Assembly (NCBI GenBank): GCA_013041785.1
Contig: JABDRK010000139.1
Span: 1 to 6,789 of the forward strand
DNA: 6,789 nucleotides
Direction of reading: 5' to 3'
Source: Eudoraea sp.
GTDB taxonomy: Bacteria > Bacteroidota > Bacteroidia > Flavobacteriales > Flavobacteriaceae
The position numbers and the translations under genes are program-made. How positions within the stretch are numbered: position 1 is the first letter of the stretch; every line of letters starts with the position of its first letter. The notes under the pieces were generated by a model. It was not told the DNA's origin and did not search any database. It saw only the letters and a list, made by a program, of their open reading frames with translations. Of the stretch, positions 1-5,882 are shown piece by piece.

Positions 1-2321
1 ATTCCTGCAGGACCTTCAAGGGGTTGGGTATAGGGTTTTCCCGTACGGTAATTCAGGCCCAGACCGAGCTTGAGCCCCCTGTACATATAAGTGCTCGCAA
101 AAGTCAGCGTATGCCGGATGTCCAGATTGTTGGGAAAGGAACTGGGATCAATCGTAGGGAAGGTATACTGATTGTCGTTAAAAGTGTAACTGAGCCAGGA
201 ACTGAAGTGGCGGTTTCTATGATTGACCAAAAACTCAATACCCATAACGCGATAGTCTCCGATTTCCCCGTTGAACTGGTCCTGATTCTGGAACCCCTGG
301 GTTTCTGTACTCACTCCATCAACCCCCTTGTAAAAGCCTTCAATCCCAACAAACCAGGATCCCTTATCATAATTAATCCCCAGCGAGAGTTGTTTACTGC
401 GAACAATGGGTAATGGGCGCTCCCCCGGGCGACCATTTAAAAGGGTGTCTGTTGTGGTATTAGAAAGGATCCAGCGTCTTTTTTCTATTCCGAGGAAGTT
501 TTGCTCCAGGTCGATCACCTGGTTGGTAGTCTGGTTTTTAAACTCCCCGAGCAGTTGGGCCTGCCAGCCTTCACTTAATTGATAGCTGACGTTCAATCTG
601 GGTTCGAGGATGATCTCTGAGAACGTATTCAGATTTTCTATATGGTGGGCCCGCAGGCCTGCAGTTGCCTGCACCTTATCATTCGCAGACTTATGGACCA
701 TCTCTGCAAAAAGGACATGGGTGCGGATAACGCCTTTGATATTGCTATTGAAAGGAGGTTCCGTGACATCGGTAAAGTTGGTTATTCCTACTTCTGAAAA
801 CTGATATCCCCCATGCAGGGACCAGTTGGGTAACCACTGGTAGTGAACTGCTGCTTTCAGCGCCGTTTCTATGACTTCATTGTTTTGGAAAAGCTGCTGT
901 ACCCCACTATCCGTGTTGTTCTGGGCATCCAGGTTATATCGGGTATAATAGGCATTGATTTTTGAACGGAATCGCCTGCTCCACTGACTTTCCAGGCTAC
1001 CTCCGAAGGAGAGATTGGTTTGATCCAGGGAGTTGCTGTTCCTGCGACCTGTATCCAGGGCCTCTTCTTCATAGTCCAGGTTGTTATTGATAGAAATAAA
1101 ATTGAGGCGTACTTTTTGGGTTGGACTGGGATCATAGAGCACTTTCCCCGTAAAATCATAAAAGTAAAAGTTCTCCTGGCGATTTACCCCGGCATCGAAA
1201 TTGGAACTACCTCCGCTTACCTCTGTATCCTGAAAGGCCCTGTCAAAAAATTGACTGTAGGTAGGGGTGTTTAGAAAATCTGTCACCGATCTTCTTGCGG
1301 AGACTTGAAGAGCGAGCGTATTACTCAGCGGAAGTTGCGTATACGCATCCCCGCTAATTAAGTTAAACCCTGCCCCACCAAATACCCGACGGTTCAGGGT
1401 GTTTTTTGTTTCCATATTGATGATTCCGCTTACGCCTTCCCCGTATTGGGCACTGGTCCCATTCTTGATCAAGGCAATCTTGTCGGTCAGATATGGATTA
1501 AAAGCAGAGATCAAACCGAAAAAATGCCCGGATTGGTACATCTTGATCCCATCCCAAAGGATGAGGTTTTGGTCGTTGGTTCCCCCACGGATATTAATAT
1601 CGGAAACCCGCTCATCAATACTTTTGATGCCCGGAAGGGCCTGAATGGTTTGCAAAACATCAGGTTCTATCAACCCGGGCAGGATGCCGAACTCCTCTTG
1701 CGAAAAAGTAATACTGGCATCGGCTTGTCGTTTGATACCCGTAGTCAGGAATTGGGACACTACTACTTCCTCCAATTGCTGATAGCGCAGGCTTAGTGGA
1801 ATTGCTGTACAAGGCTTGCTAACCAATTCCTCTGCGGTGATATATTTTATTTTGTATCCCAAATGACGGATACGTATTACCGCCTTCCTGGGAACATTGG
1901 TAAAGGTAAATTCTCCGTTAATATCAGTGATCAGGGCAAGGGAACTGCCCAATACTTCTACCGAAGCTCCGGGAATGCTGTTTGATTCAAAATTATCCAG
2001 AACCCGGCCACAGATGTCTACTGTGCTGCTTTTAAAGAGGGTATAATAGCGGTCGTTGAGTTTTTTGACCGTCAGTTGCGTCTGCCTGTGTATCTCCTCA
2101 AGAATGCCATCCAGATCATTGAGAGACGGGCGCACTATTTTCAGGGTTTGCAGGTCCTCATCCACATAGCTGAATTTAACCTCATACCGGTTTTCCAATT
2201 CCTGGATATAGGGAATAAGGGATACCGTCTCCCCGGAAGTATTCTGAGCCTGAATTTCCGGTAGAAAGGCCAGGATGAAAAGGATATAGACGAATGTCCT
2301 ATTAAGGAGTGTCTTCAGCAT
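1..2321 (-). CDS. TonB-dependent receptor with STN signalling domain (C-terminus cut by window edge)
   Basis: Outer-membrane receptor/transporter of the FecA signalling type. It would import a ligand using TonB energy and report ligand binding to the FecR protein encoded just upstream. My translation of the minus strand is open for 773 codons without a stop or frameshift and leaves the window at base 1. Domains in order: signal peptide about 1-25 (hydrophobic VYILFILAFL, cut near IQAQ); STN domain about 33-97; carboxypeptidase-regulatory-like beta domain about 101-180 (GRVLDN, PGASVEV, TDINGEFTF); TonB-box-like LEEVVV at 183-188; plug about 205-305 (INIRGG, DGIKMYQSGHFFG, AQYGEGVSGIINMET); then beta-barrel strands to the edge. 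The start at 2321 is chosen because it gives the signal peptide directly. It lies inside the end of fecR (20-nt overlap) with no Shine-Dalgarno, which suggests translational coupling. No SusD-like gene is visible. The substrate cannot be told from sequence. Confidence 0.93.
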   Translation of the reverse strand, partial: MLKTLLNRTFVYILFILAFLPEIQAQNTSGETVSLIPYIQELENRYEVKFSYVDEDLQTLKIVRPSLNDLDGILEEIHRQTQLTVKKLNDRYYTLFKSSTVDICGRVLDNFESNSIPGASVEVLGSSLALITDINGEFTFTNVPRKAVIRIRHLGYKIKYITAEELVSKPCTAIPLSLRYQQLEEVVVSQFLTTGIKRQADASITFSQEEFGILPGLIEPDVLQTIQALPGIKSIDERVSDINIRGGTNDQNLILWDGIKMYQSGHFFGLISAFNPYLTDKIALIKNGTSAQYGEGVSGIINMETKNTLNRRVFGGAGFNLISGDAYTQLPLSNTLALQVSARRSVTDFLNTPTYSQFFDRAFQDTEVSGGSSNFDAGVNRQENFYFYDFTGKVLYDPSPTQKVRLNFISINNNLDYEEEALDTGRRNSNSLDQTNLSFGGSLESQWSRRFRSKINAYYTRYNLDAQNNTDSGVQQLFQNNEVIETALKAAVHYQWLPNWSLHGGYQFSEVGITNFTDVTEPPFNSNIKGVIRTHVLFAEMVHKSANDKVQATAGLRAHHIENLNTFSEIILEPRLNVSYQLSEGWQAQLLGEFKNQTTNQVIDLEQNFLGIEKRRWILSNTTTDTLLNGRPGERPLPIVRSKQLSLGINYDKGSWFVGIEGFYKGVDGVSTETQGFQNQDQFNGEIGDYRVMGIEFLVNHRNRHFSSWLSYTFNDNQYTFPTIDPSSFPNNLDIRHTLTFASTYMYRGLKLGLGLNYRTGKPYTQPLEGPAG

Positions 2322-3213
2322 AGATCAGTACTTGTTTCCCTTCTACATTAAAGCTGAGGTTTGAAGGGGCACTTATACTCTGTAACGCCAAATTTAGGTT
2401 TGTGTTGCTAAAGGTACCGGTGAACAATTGTTCAAGGTTAACATTTTCCGTTTTAACCTTAAGGCCATATTGCCTTTCCAGTTCTTCCAGCACATAAGAC
2501 AGGGGGGTGCTTCTAAAACTACTTTCGTTATTCATCCATGCAGGAACAGTGCCTTCAGGAGTGTCTGTCGGGATAATCTTATCCCGGATTGCCAGGAAAG
2601 AAGTACCGGCAGGTAATTGGGTTTCTTGCCCTTTATAAAGTACACTTACCAAACCTTCGAAACAGGTTACTTCAAAATATCCATCCCGGTTTTCCACGTT
2701 AAACTGGGTACCCAGTACCGTAACGGTTCCTGCTTCTGTAGCTACCTGGAATTTTTCTCCCTTGGCAACTTTAAAAAAGGCTTCTCCCTCCAGGGTAAGC
2801 GCCCGTTCGTTTTCCCAGTTTCTTTCGCTATAGGTAATTTCTGATCCTGCATTCAGGATTACTTCTGAGTTATCCGGAAGTACTACTTCTCCACGTTCTG
2901 CAAAGTCAGTACGTACAGATTCATCAAGGGTAGCCAAGTAAAAGTATGATACCATAGCAATAGCTGCAACGGCAGCTGCTACTCGCATCACCCTTTGGAA
3001 AGGGGTAAGGCGAATCACCTTGCCACCTGCGGATCCCTTGCGTTTTTGCAAGTCGGCAAATGCTTTCTCAACATCAAATTCGGGCGCTTTCAGCTTTCCG
3101 GAAGCCGTTACCAGCTTCTGGTAAGAAGCAAACTCCTCGGACTGTTCGAATTGCTTTCGCTCTTCTTCCGAGAGTTCTTCATTAAGCCATTTCGCCAAAT
3201 AATTCTCTTGCAT
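2302..3213 (-). CDS. FecR family anti-sigma factor / sigma regulator
   Basis: A 303-residue inner-membrane protein that should hold or activate the ECF sigma factor encoded upstream and receive the signal from the TonB receptor encoded downstream. Residues 1-60 are a short, charged cytoplasmic anti-sigma region (YLAKWLNEELSEEERKQFE). One transmembrane helix lies at about 75-94 (VMRVAAAVAAIAMVSYFYLA). The periplasmic FecR domain at about 100-205 carries the family signature LPDNSEVILNAGSEITY, then LEGEAFFKVA and VLGTQFNV. The C-terminal domain at about 235-299 is an STN-like fold (the part annotated DUF4974 in Bacteroidetes FecR proteins). Length and order are normal for the family. The gene lies 92 bp downstream of the sigma gene, with a hairpin between them. 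There is no Shine-Dalgarno before the ATG, as is usual for the phylum. The regulated sigma and the signal are inferred from gene order. Confidence 0.95.
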   Translation of the reverse strand: MQENYLAKWLNEELSEEERKQFEQSEEFASYQKLVTASGKLKAPEFDVEKAFADLQKRKGSAGGKVIRLTPFQRVMRVAAAVAAIAMVSYFYLATLDESVRTDFAERGEVVLPDNSEVILNAGSEITYSERNWENERALTLEGEAFFKVAKGEKFQVATEAGTVTVLGTQFNVENRDGYFEVTCFEGLVSVLYKGQETQLPAGTSFLAIRDKIIPTDTPEGTVPAWMNNESSFRSTPLSYVLEELERQYGLKVKTENVNLEQLFTGTFSNTNLNLALQSISAPSNLSFNVEGKQVLIYAEDTP

Positions 3214-3253
3214 GATTGCTAACTTTACGTCTCTATAACAACTTAATATTAAA

Positions 3254-3270
3254 AAACCCTACCTGGGTTT
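3254..3270 (-). terminator. Hairpin with T-tract between sigma gene and fecR: possible attenuator
   Basis: Read on the minus strand, AAACCC (3270-3265), a 5-nt loop AGGTA and GGGTTT (3259-3254) form a 6-bp stem followed by three more T residues, so six U in a row follow the GGG. It starts 36 bases after the sigma stop codon and ends 41 bases before the fecR start. A run of eight T also precedes the stem. With only three G-C pairs it is a weak intrinsic terminator at best. A partial terminator that lowers fecR and receptor transcription relative to sigma is one reading; a processing or stabilising hairpin is another. Confidence 0.4.
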
Positions 3271-3305
3271 AAAAAAAATCCAAAACAATACACCGTTTAC
3301 CTTAT

Positions 3306-3806
3306 TTATATACCCTCTATATGTTCTCTAAGTGTTTTTAAGGCCAGGTGCATACGCTTTTCTATTGCCTTCACACTAACCCCTTCCATTTCTGCTATTT
3401 CGGCATATTTCTTCCCATCGATCCGGTTCAAAAGGAATACAGTCCGCTGGTTATCCGGCAGAATTGCAAGGGCGCGGTCCAGTTTTTCCTTGTATTCCTG
3501 TTCCTCCATCAGGAATTCCGGTGATTCATGGGAAACTTCCTTTCTGCTATGCGCAGCGTAGTTCTGACGCACCTTCTCGGCCTTTATAAGATTAAGGTAT
3601 AAGTTATTTGCAACGGTGTAGACAAAAGATTTGGCTTTCTCCGGACTTACCTTGGCACAATTCTCCCAGAGTTTGATAAATGCCTCCTGAACTACGTCAT
3701 AGGCTTTTTCTTCGTTGCCGAATTTATAATATATATAATTGAATACCGTTTTGGAATTGGCCTTGAAGATGGAACTGTATACTTCCTCTTCACAAACATT
3801 ATCCAT
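3306..3806 (-). CDS. ECF-type RNA polymerase sigma-70 factor (FecI-like)
   Basis: A 166-residue extracytoplasmic-function sigma factor. It should direct RNA polymerase to the promoters of its regulon when FecR transmits the receptor's signal. Region 2 spans about 15-80 (VFNYIYYKFGNEEKAYDVVQ, then EAFIKLWEN and FVYTVANNLYLNLIK), with the typical DVVQEAFIKLWE core-binding and -10 recognition helices. Region 4 spans about 108-161: LPDNQRTVFLLNRIDGKKY followed by the helix-turn-helix AEIAEMEGVSVKAIEKRM that reads the -35 element. Region 3 is absent and there is no C-terminal extension, so this is a standard-length Bacteroidetes ECF. The first gene of the minus-strand operon, it is preceded by a good TAnnTTTG promoter about 30 bp upstream, so basal expression by the housekeeping sigma is likely. 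Target promoters cannot be stated; the divergent lipoprotein and its own operon are the natural candidates. Confidence 0.95.
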   Translation of the reverse strand: MDNVCEEEVYSSIFKANSKTVFNYIYYKFGNEEKAYDVVQEAFIKLWENCAKVSPEKAKSFVYTVANNLYLNLIKAEKVRQNYAAHSRKEVSHESPEFLMEEQEYKEKLDRALAILPDNQRTVFLLNRIDGKKYAEIAEMEGVSVKAIEKRMHLALKTLREHIEGI

Positions 3807-3837
3807 AAGCCCCAGGTTCTTTAAGTTGGTGTACGTT

Positions 3838-3868
3838 CAAAGATATTTGAAAAAAAATTAAAAAACAG
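3838..3868 (-). promoter_or_regulatory. Flavobacterial-type promoter of the sigma-fecR-receptor operon
   Basis: On the minus strand, TATCTTTG (3845-3838) matches the Bacteroidetes -7 element TAnnTTTG exactly. A CTG (3868-3866), one base off the -33 TTG, lies 20 bp upstream across an A/T-rich spacer. The predicted transcription start near 3831 leaves a leader of about 25 nt before the sigma ATG at 3806. This indicates constitutive or basal expression by the primary sigma factor. Confidence 0.6.
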
Positions 3869-3889
3869 GGTAGGGTAGAAGGAGAATGA

Positions 3890-3914
3890 ATTGTTATAAG
3901 GGGGTACGAACAAT
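3890..3914. promoter_or_regulatory. Inverted repeat in the divergent region, possible operator or promoter part
   Basis: ATTGTT (3890-3895) and AACAAT (3909-3914) are exact inverted repeats separated by 13 bp (ATAAGGGGGTACG). They lie 18 bp before the lipoprotein start, where an activator site or an alternative-sigma promoter for that gene would be expected. No clean TAnnTTTG element is found on the plus strand here. Short A/T-rich inverted repeats of this size can arise by chance, so the role is tentative. Confidence 0.25.
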
Positions 3915-3931
3915 AATTTATCCAAATCGTT

Positions 3932-5716
3932 ATGAAAAAGTTCTTGAATTATGCAACTATGGCGTTTTTGCTAGGCGCTGTACTGACATTCACTTCTTGT
4001 CAGGAAGAGTTTGAAGAATTACCCCAACCCGATGAGCAACAGACCATTATGGCCAGTTCCTCAACGGCCAAACTCATTGAGCAAACTGCCGCAAATGACG
4101 GGTCTTATGACAATATCGTGGACGGCGCAAGCTGTTTTGCGGTAAAATTCCCGTATACCGTAAATGTAAACGGAGTTGATATTACCATCGATTCCCGTGA
4201 AGACCTACATGTTATCGAGGAAATCTTTGACCAGTTGGAAGACGATATCGATTTCCTGGAAATCTTGTTTCCCATTACCATTACCCTCGCAGATTACACG
4301 GAGATTACTATTAACAATGTAGAGGAATTAATCGCTCTGGCTGAAGAATGTGTTGAAGGTGGCGATGATGATGACATCGAATGTATTGATTTTGTCTACC
4401 CGGTTACCTTTTACACCTTTGATATCAATGAGGTGCAGACCGGTAGCGTTACCGTAAATAATGATGAGGAGTTGCGCAGGTTCCTTGAAGGACTTGATGA
4501 GGACGACCTGATCAGCATTGACTTCCCTGTTACCCTTGAACTCTACGACGGCACAAAAATTACCGTTGAGAATAATGCCGAACTTGCGATTACTATAGAA
4601 AACGCCAGGAAGGCCTGTGATGAGGATGACGATGATGATTACAATGATGACGATTTTGATAAAGAGCGATTGGCCCACTTGCTGGTAGAATGCCCTTGGT
4701 TAGTACTTTCCGTAGAGCGCGATGGCGTTAACCAGTCTGATCAGTACGAGGCTTACCTTATGCGATTCAGAGAAGATGGCAGTGTTACTGTAAGGGACCG
4801 TGCCGGAAACATCCTGAATGGTGAATGGGAACTAAACGATACCAACAGCGATTACGTTGAATTAGAGCTTTTCTTTGATACGTTAGTAGATTTCAATCTG
4901 AACTGGAAGGTTTATGAAATCGGAGAAGGAAAGATCAAACTGTTCAGCGAAGAAGGCAACCGCATTATCATGAAGCTTGCCTGTGAAGAAGATATTGAGC
5001 CGGATACCCTCAGGGAAATCCTGCAAGAATGTAGCTGGATAATCCGGAAGGTAAAGAACCAGGGAGAAGAGATCTATCGTCTGCTTGGATATGAGTTCAA
5101 TTTCGAAGCAGGAGGTGTAGTTACCCTGAGCAATAGTGAAATCACTTACGAAGGTGAATGGGAGATTACCCGAAACGATCAGGGTCGACTGGTAATGTCC
5201 ATCGCTTTTCCAAATACCAATGATCCAGGCGGCATAAGCTGGGAATGGCCATTGAGCAGCCTGAAGTACGATCGTTTGAAATTCGAAATTCCTGAAATCG
5301 GTTACGAACTTGTTCTGCAACGGGTTTGTGATGACAACGCCAATGATGGTGATGTACTGGACATCCGTGGCACTATGTTGGAAGGAGAATGGACAGTGGC
5401 CGAGTACACAGAGAACGGCATGGATAATTCTCAGGAATTTGAAGGCTATGACTTCAACTTTCAGCTAGAGTACCTTGTAACGGTTTCCACCAACATGGAT
5501 CCATTGTTCAATGGATTGTGGAGAGTGATTCGCAACTATGAAAACGAGTTGAAGGTTTACCTGAACTTTGGAGACGATGCACCTTTTGCAAAGCTTACTG
5601 ATGACTGGGAACTGGTTGAATTTTCAGCAGACTTTATTGTCCTCAAATCCTGGAATGAAGACGCAGAGGCTGGTACGGCAGCATACGATACGCTGGTTTT
5701 TGAGAGGAAACAATAA
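3932..5716 (+). CDS. Acidic multi-domain surface lipoprotein of unknown function
   Basis: A 594-residue protein that I do not recognise as a named family. Residues 1-22 are a lipoprotein signal peptide (MKK, hydrophobic core AFLLGAVLTF) with the lipidated cysteine at C23. The mature end CQEEFEE has acidic residues at +3/+4, resembling the lipoprotein export signal described in Flavobacteriia, so cell-surface exposure is likely. Residues 68-243 contain four copies of an FP-x-T ... ITI/VTV-xN-x-EEL motif, arranged as two cysteine-bracketed modules with Asp-rich ends. Residues about 246-592 contain three tandem lipocalin-like domains. Besides C23 there are eight cysteines, falling into four plausible pairs: 68/140, 151/229, 254/351 and 367/466. 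I saw no catalytic motif. The gene is divergent from the sigma/FecR/receptor operon and followed by a strong terminator, so it is probably monocistronic. A binding or partner role for the receptor is inference. The ATG at 3932 is chosen because it yields the signal peptide; it lacks a Shine-Dalgarno. Confidence 0.9.
   Translation: MKKFLNYATMAFLLGAVLTFTSCQEEFEELPQPDEQQTIMASSSTAKLIEQTAANDGSYDNIVDGASCFAVKFPYTVNVNGVDITIDSREDLHVIEEIFDQLEDDIDFLEILFPITITLADYTEITINNVEELIALAEECVEGGDDDDIECIDFVYPVTFYTFDINEVQTGSVTVNNDEELRRFLEGLDEDDLISIDFPVTLELYDGTKITVENNAELAITIENARKACDEDDDDDYNDDDFDKERLAHLLVECPWLVLSVERDGVNQSDQYEAYLMRFREDGSVTVRDRAGNILNGEWELNDTNSDYVELELFFDTLVDFNLNWKVYEIGEGKIKLFSEEGNRIIMKLACEEDIEPDTLREILQECSWIIRKVKNQGEEIYRLLGYEFNFEAGGVVTLSNSEITYEGEWEITRNDQGRLVMSIAFPNTNDPGGISWEWPLSSLKYDRLKFEIPEIGYELVLQRVCDDNANDGDVLDIRGTMLEGEWTVAEYTENGMDNSQEFEGYDFNFQLEYLVTVSTNMDPLFNGLWRVIRNYENELKVYLNFGDDAPFAKLTDDWELVEFSADFIVLKSWNEDAEAGTAAYDTLVFERKQ
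4133..4660 (+). repeat. Protein-level tandem repeat: two Cys-bracketed FP-x-T modules (four half-repeats)
   Basis: Inside the lipoprotein, four half-repeats begin FPYT (residue 73), FPIT (113), YPVT (156) and FPVT (198). After 8-13 residues each continues with ITI/VTV, a polar residue, N or S, and an acidic-acidic-Leu or xEL end. They pair into module A (C68 to C140, then GGDDDD) and module B (C151 to C229, then an Asp-rich run). Cysteine spacing is 72 and 78 residues. The pattern suggests alternating beta-hairpins and a short helix, with each module closed by a disulfide. The repeat is clear in protein but diverged in DNA, so it is old rather than a recent duplication. Confidence 0.75.
4619..4660 (+). 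other. Asp-rich linker (residues 230-243) of the lipoprotein
   Basis: Fourteen residues, DEDDDDDYNDDDFD, are encoded by a run of GAT/GAC/GAG codons and separate the FP-x-T modules from the lipocalin-like domains. A shorter acidic run, GGDDDD (residues 143-148, bases 4358-4375), ends the first module. Such runs can bind divalent cations such as calcium or act as an extended charged spacer. The spacing does not make a canonical EF-hand or dockerin loop that I can verify. Confidence 0.6.
4667..5713 (+). repeat. Protein-level tandem repeat: three lipocalin-like beta domains
   Basis: Three units of about 100-115 residues lie at about 246-351, 359-466 and 480-592. Each shows the same order of landmarks. 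First comes ECPWLV / ECSWII / EGEWTV. Then YLMRFREDGSVTV / YEFNFEAGGVVTL / YDFNFQLEYLVTV, followed by LNGEWEL / YEGEWEI / FNGLWRV. A second-half Trp (NWKV / EWPL / DWEL) precedes the closing strands IIMKLAC / LVLQRVC / DTLVFER. This W...F...G.W...W order resembles the small lipocalin-like domains common in Bacteroidetes lipoproteins. Units 1 and 2 each have a cysteine next to the first Trp and one at the end (254/351, 367/466); unit 3 has neither. The fold assignment rests on pattern, not on a profile search. Confidence 0.65.
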
Positions 5717-5766
5717 TGAATGGGAGTAAACCCATAAAAATCACCTTATTTGCCCCCAATTTTGTT

Positions 5767-5808
5767 GAAAAGGGTGACTCCATACCGGAGTTGCCCTTTT
5801 CTCATTTT
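5767..5808 (+). terminator. Intrinsic terminator of the lipoprotein gene
   Basis: GAAAAGGG (5767-5774) pairs with CCCTTTTC (5794-5801). The stem continues through two G-U wobbles (TG/TG) and ACTCC (5777-5781)/GGAGT (5787-5791), giving a 15-bp stem with a 5-nt loop ATACC. The T-rich tail TCATTTT follows. It begins 51 bases after the lipoprotein stop and separates that gene from ffh. The tail favours the plus-strand direction. Confidence 0.8.
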
Positions 5809-5825
5809 ATATTTCCCGGTTGAGG

Positions 5826-5857
5826 TTGCCCACTTCTTGCTGATATTCTTAAATTTG
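5826..5857 (+). promoter_or_regulatory. ffh: Flavobacterial-type promoter of ffh
   Basis: TTG (5826-5828), a 21-bp spacer and TAAATTTG (5850-5857) fit the Bacteroidetes primary-sigma consensus (TTG, then TAnnTTTG). The implied start near 5864 gives a leader of about 18 nt before the ffh ATG. The leader (AAATTAGCAGAAG) is A-rich and has no Shine-Dalgarno, as is normal for this phylum. Confidence 0.65.
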
Positions 5858-5882
5858 CATTTCTCCCGCAAATTAGCAGAAG

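Noticed and set aside
24..1796. Several plus-strand open frames (24-413, 610-804, 1020-1274, 1399-1644, 1446-1796) and a minus frame 869-1159
   Set aside because: They lie within the receptor gene, which reads without interruption for 773 codons in one minus-strand frame and has clear domain motifs; the others show no recognisable motif.
1..2321. Calling the receptor a SusC polysaccharide or a ferric citrate (FecA) transporter
   Set aside because: No SusD gene is visible and no ligand-specific residues can be read, so only the signalling-receptor type is supported.
2076..3222. Plus-strand open frames opposite the receptor start and fecR (2076-2264, 2428-2616, 2617-2844, 2995-3222)
   Set aside because: They are antisense to coding sequence with strong family signatures, and none has a promoter or recognisable protein.
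3908..3931. GAAC, 16 bp, CGTT resembling an ECF-type -35/-10 promoter for the lipoprotein
   Set aside because: Transcription would begin inside the coding sequence, losing the start codon needed for the signal peptide; the resemblance is probably chance.
3886..4014. Small 42-codon plus-strand frame before and overlapping the lipoprotein, behind AGAAGGAG
   Set aside because: The Shine-Dalgarno-like run is only one base from the ATG, too close to work, this phylum rarely uses such sites, and the peptide has no features.
4358..4660. Asp runs read as EF-hand or dockerin-type calcium loops
   Set aside because: The spacing D-x-D-x-D/N-G with a glutamate at position 12 is not met; only a general acidic character can be claimed.
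4328..5320. Minus-strand frames 4328-4678 and 4883-5320 opposite the lipoprotein
   Set aside because: The Ile/Val-rich stretch of the first is simply the antisense of the GAT/GAC Asp codons; neither has credible features of its own.
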